Below, in pieces: positions 62,710 to 64,000 of a stretch of DNA of 64,000 nucleotides. The DNA lies in assembly GCF_965638725.1 (NCBI RefSeq), contig NC_134963.1, positions 10,878,501-10,942,500 on the forward strand, in the 5' to 3' direction. A model generated the notes under the pieces. That model had not been told where the DNA came from and searched no databases. It worked only from the letters and a program-made list of their open reading frames with translations. Within the stretch, counting starts at the first letter, position 1. Every line of letters starts with the position of its first letter. A program made the translations under genes and the position numbers. The DNA comes from Aptenodytes patagonicus. Its lineage: Eukaryota > Chordata > Aves > Sphenisciformes > Spheniscidae.

Positions 62710-64000
62710 GCATCTTTATTAAACACAGTTATAACTCCTGACTAATGCATGCCACTGAACTTCACCCAGCGGCTATCAAGATAGTGCTCCTGACTGGTTT
62801 TGACCTTGAAGGATTGTTTTTCCCCTGGGTTTTTCCCTCACAGTGGCACTGGGGCGAACGATGGGCATCGGCTGCTTGGGTGAATCAGTGGCACGGGCAG
62901 CCCAGGAATGCACGGCTGGGACGGGCCAGCATCTGCGCTGGGTGACCAGGAGGATGCTGAGATGTGGCTCCCTGGGTGAGCGCTGTGCTTGGGGACAGAA
63001 AGGCCCCAGCCTGTACTTTTTGGCAACGTTTGCCAGCAGTGTCCATCTCTGTTCTGCTTTAGAAATCAACCTGGATGCCCAAATCCAGCCACGGGTCCAG
63101 GTTTGCCCTGACTGCTGCCAGTATCAACCAGTGAAACAGCCCGGGACTTACCCCAGGTAAGGCAGAGCAGTGCAGGAGGACGGTCACGTCCCTCAGACAT
63201 GCTCTTCCACTCCCCAAGCCCTGCGGTCACCCCACAGGGGTGAGGGAGTGGGGGGAAGCGCTGCCAAACCAGAGCTCCCATGGGTGCCAGCACCCAGGCA
63301 GGGGCAAGGCGAGGCAGGGTGCTCCTGTGTTTTAGGGTCTCCAAAGCTCCCGTTCCCATCCCCTTGTGCTGCCTGCAGAAGGGAGGGGCAGGGGAGGAAG
63401 AGGGGGATTTTTTTCTGGTTTCACCATAGGAAGGATTTCAAACCCTATAAATTCACTTTTGACAAGCGAACGGCTAAAGCAGATTAACCTTTTTGCTAAT
63501 CCTCTATAATGGCTTTGGAATCTCCTTAACCAATAAGAAAATGATAAGAGCCTGTTTCTTTTCTTTTTATCTATATCTATATTGTCCTCCCTTGTCTGCA
63601 TTTTTTTTCTTTCTTGTTTTATTTTCCTTCCCTTTTCTAATATGAAATAGCCCAGCGATCCTATCTCCTGGAGGCTCAGTAAACAGAACATCAATAATCC
63701 CTTTCCTTTATTCCTCTCCGGTAACAGGGTGCAGAGAAGTGTCTGCCGATTGGGATTTGATTACCAGCAGCTATCAAAAGTCTCTTTGTAAGATCTGGGT
63801 CCTAAATCCCATAATTCTTTGATAAAAGAAGTATTACCAGTCCATTTTCTGAAGTGAAAGGTACGGGAGGAATGAAAGAAAGCAATCAGCAGAGATCCTA
63901 ATAGGCTAAGTGCATGTGCGGTGGGAAGGCAGGGACGGGTAGGGGAGGCCAGGGAAAGGCGTCCTTTGTTAAGGATGGGGAAGGAGAATTAATCCGCTTC
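62710..64000. other. Non-coding region upstream of the THADA-like gene
   Basis: No exon with a family or coherent splice signals is seen; open frames here are short and featureless. From about 63480 the DNA becomes AT-rich, with GATAAG, TAATCC and ATCAAAAG/CTTTGAT motifs, which could be a distal regulatory block or simply neutral sequence. Confidence 0.4.

Overview
This is vertebrate nuclear DNA, most likely from a bird. Every gene is split by GT-AG introns, two short fragments match the 3' end of CR1 LINEs (the dominant avian and reptilian LINE), and introns right of 24 kb are short and GC-rich as on avian microchromosomes. CLTCL1 beside SLC25A1 matches human 22q11.21, which in chicken lies on a microchromosome. 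I ran no search. Gene names rest on reconstructed exons whose phases all close and on remembered family sequences.

Layout. 1-17.2 kb: the last 20 exons (about 1,023 codons) and 3' UTR of clathrin heavy chain CLTCL1, plus strand, in AT-rich DNA. 17.2-24.3 kb: AT-rich intergenic DNA with no gene I can support. 24.4-40.6 kb: SLC25A1, the mitochondrial citrate carrier, plus strand, nine coding exons; exon 1 sits in a CpG island and an 11.6-kb intron separates it from the rest. 41.0-44.1 kb: a small secreted SBSPON-like protein (somatomedin B plus thrombospondin type 1), plus strand, five exons. 44.8-46.9 kb: a Myb/SANT-like gene, minus strand, with an in-frame TAG in its C-terminal coiled coil. 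47.5-61.9 kb: a complete 31-exon gene of the THADA/Trm732 family (1,886 codons), minus strand. 62-64 kb: its upstream region, a CR1 fragment and AT-rich non-coding DNA.

The genes are a syntenic neighbourhood, not a pathway. CLTCL1 acts in vesicle coats, SLC25A1 exports citrate from mitochondria, the SBSPON-like protein is extracellular, the Myb/SANT protein should be nuclear, and the THADA-like protein probably regulates tRNA 2'-O-methylation or a related HEAT-scaffold function.

Most worth a second look: the intact THADA paralogue; a 21-nt phase-0 candidate microexon in the CLTCL1 trimerisation region; two perfect GC-rich inverted repeats (27-bp and 45-bp arms) with 2-3 nt spacers; the nonsense codon in the Myb/SANT gene; and a sharp rise in GC at about 24 kb.
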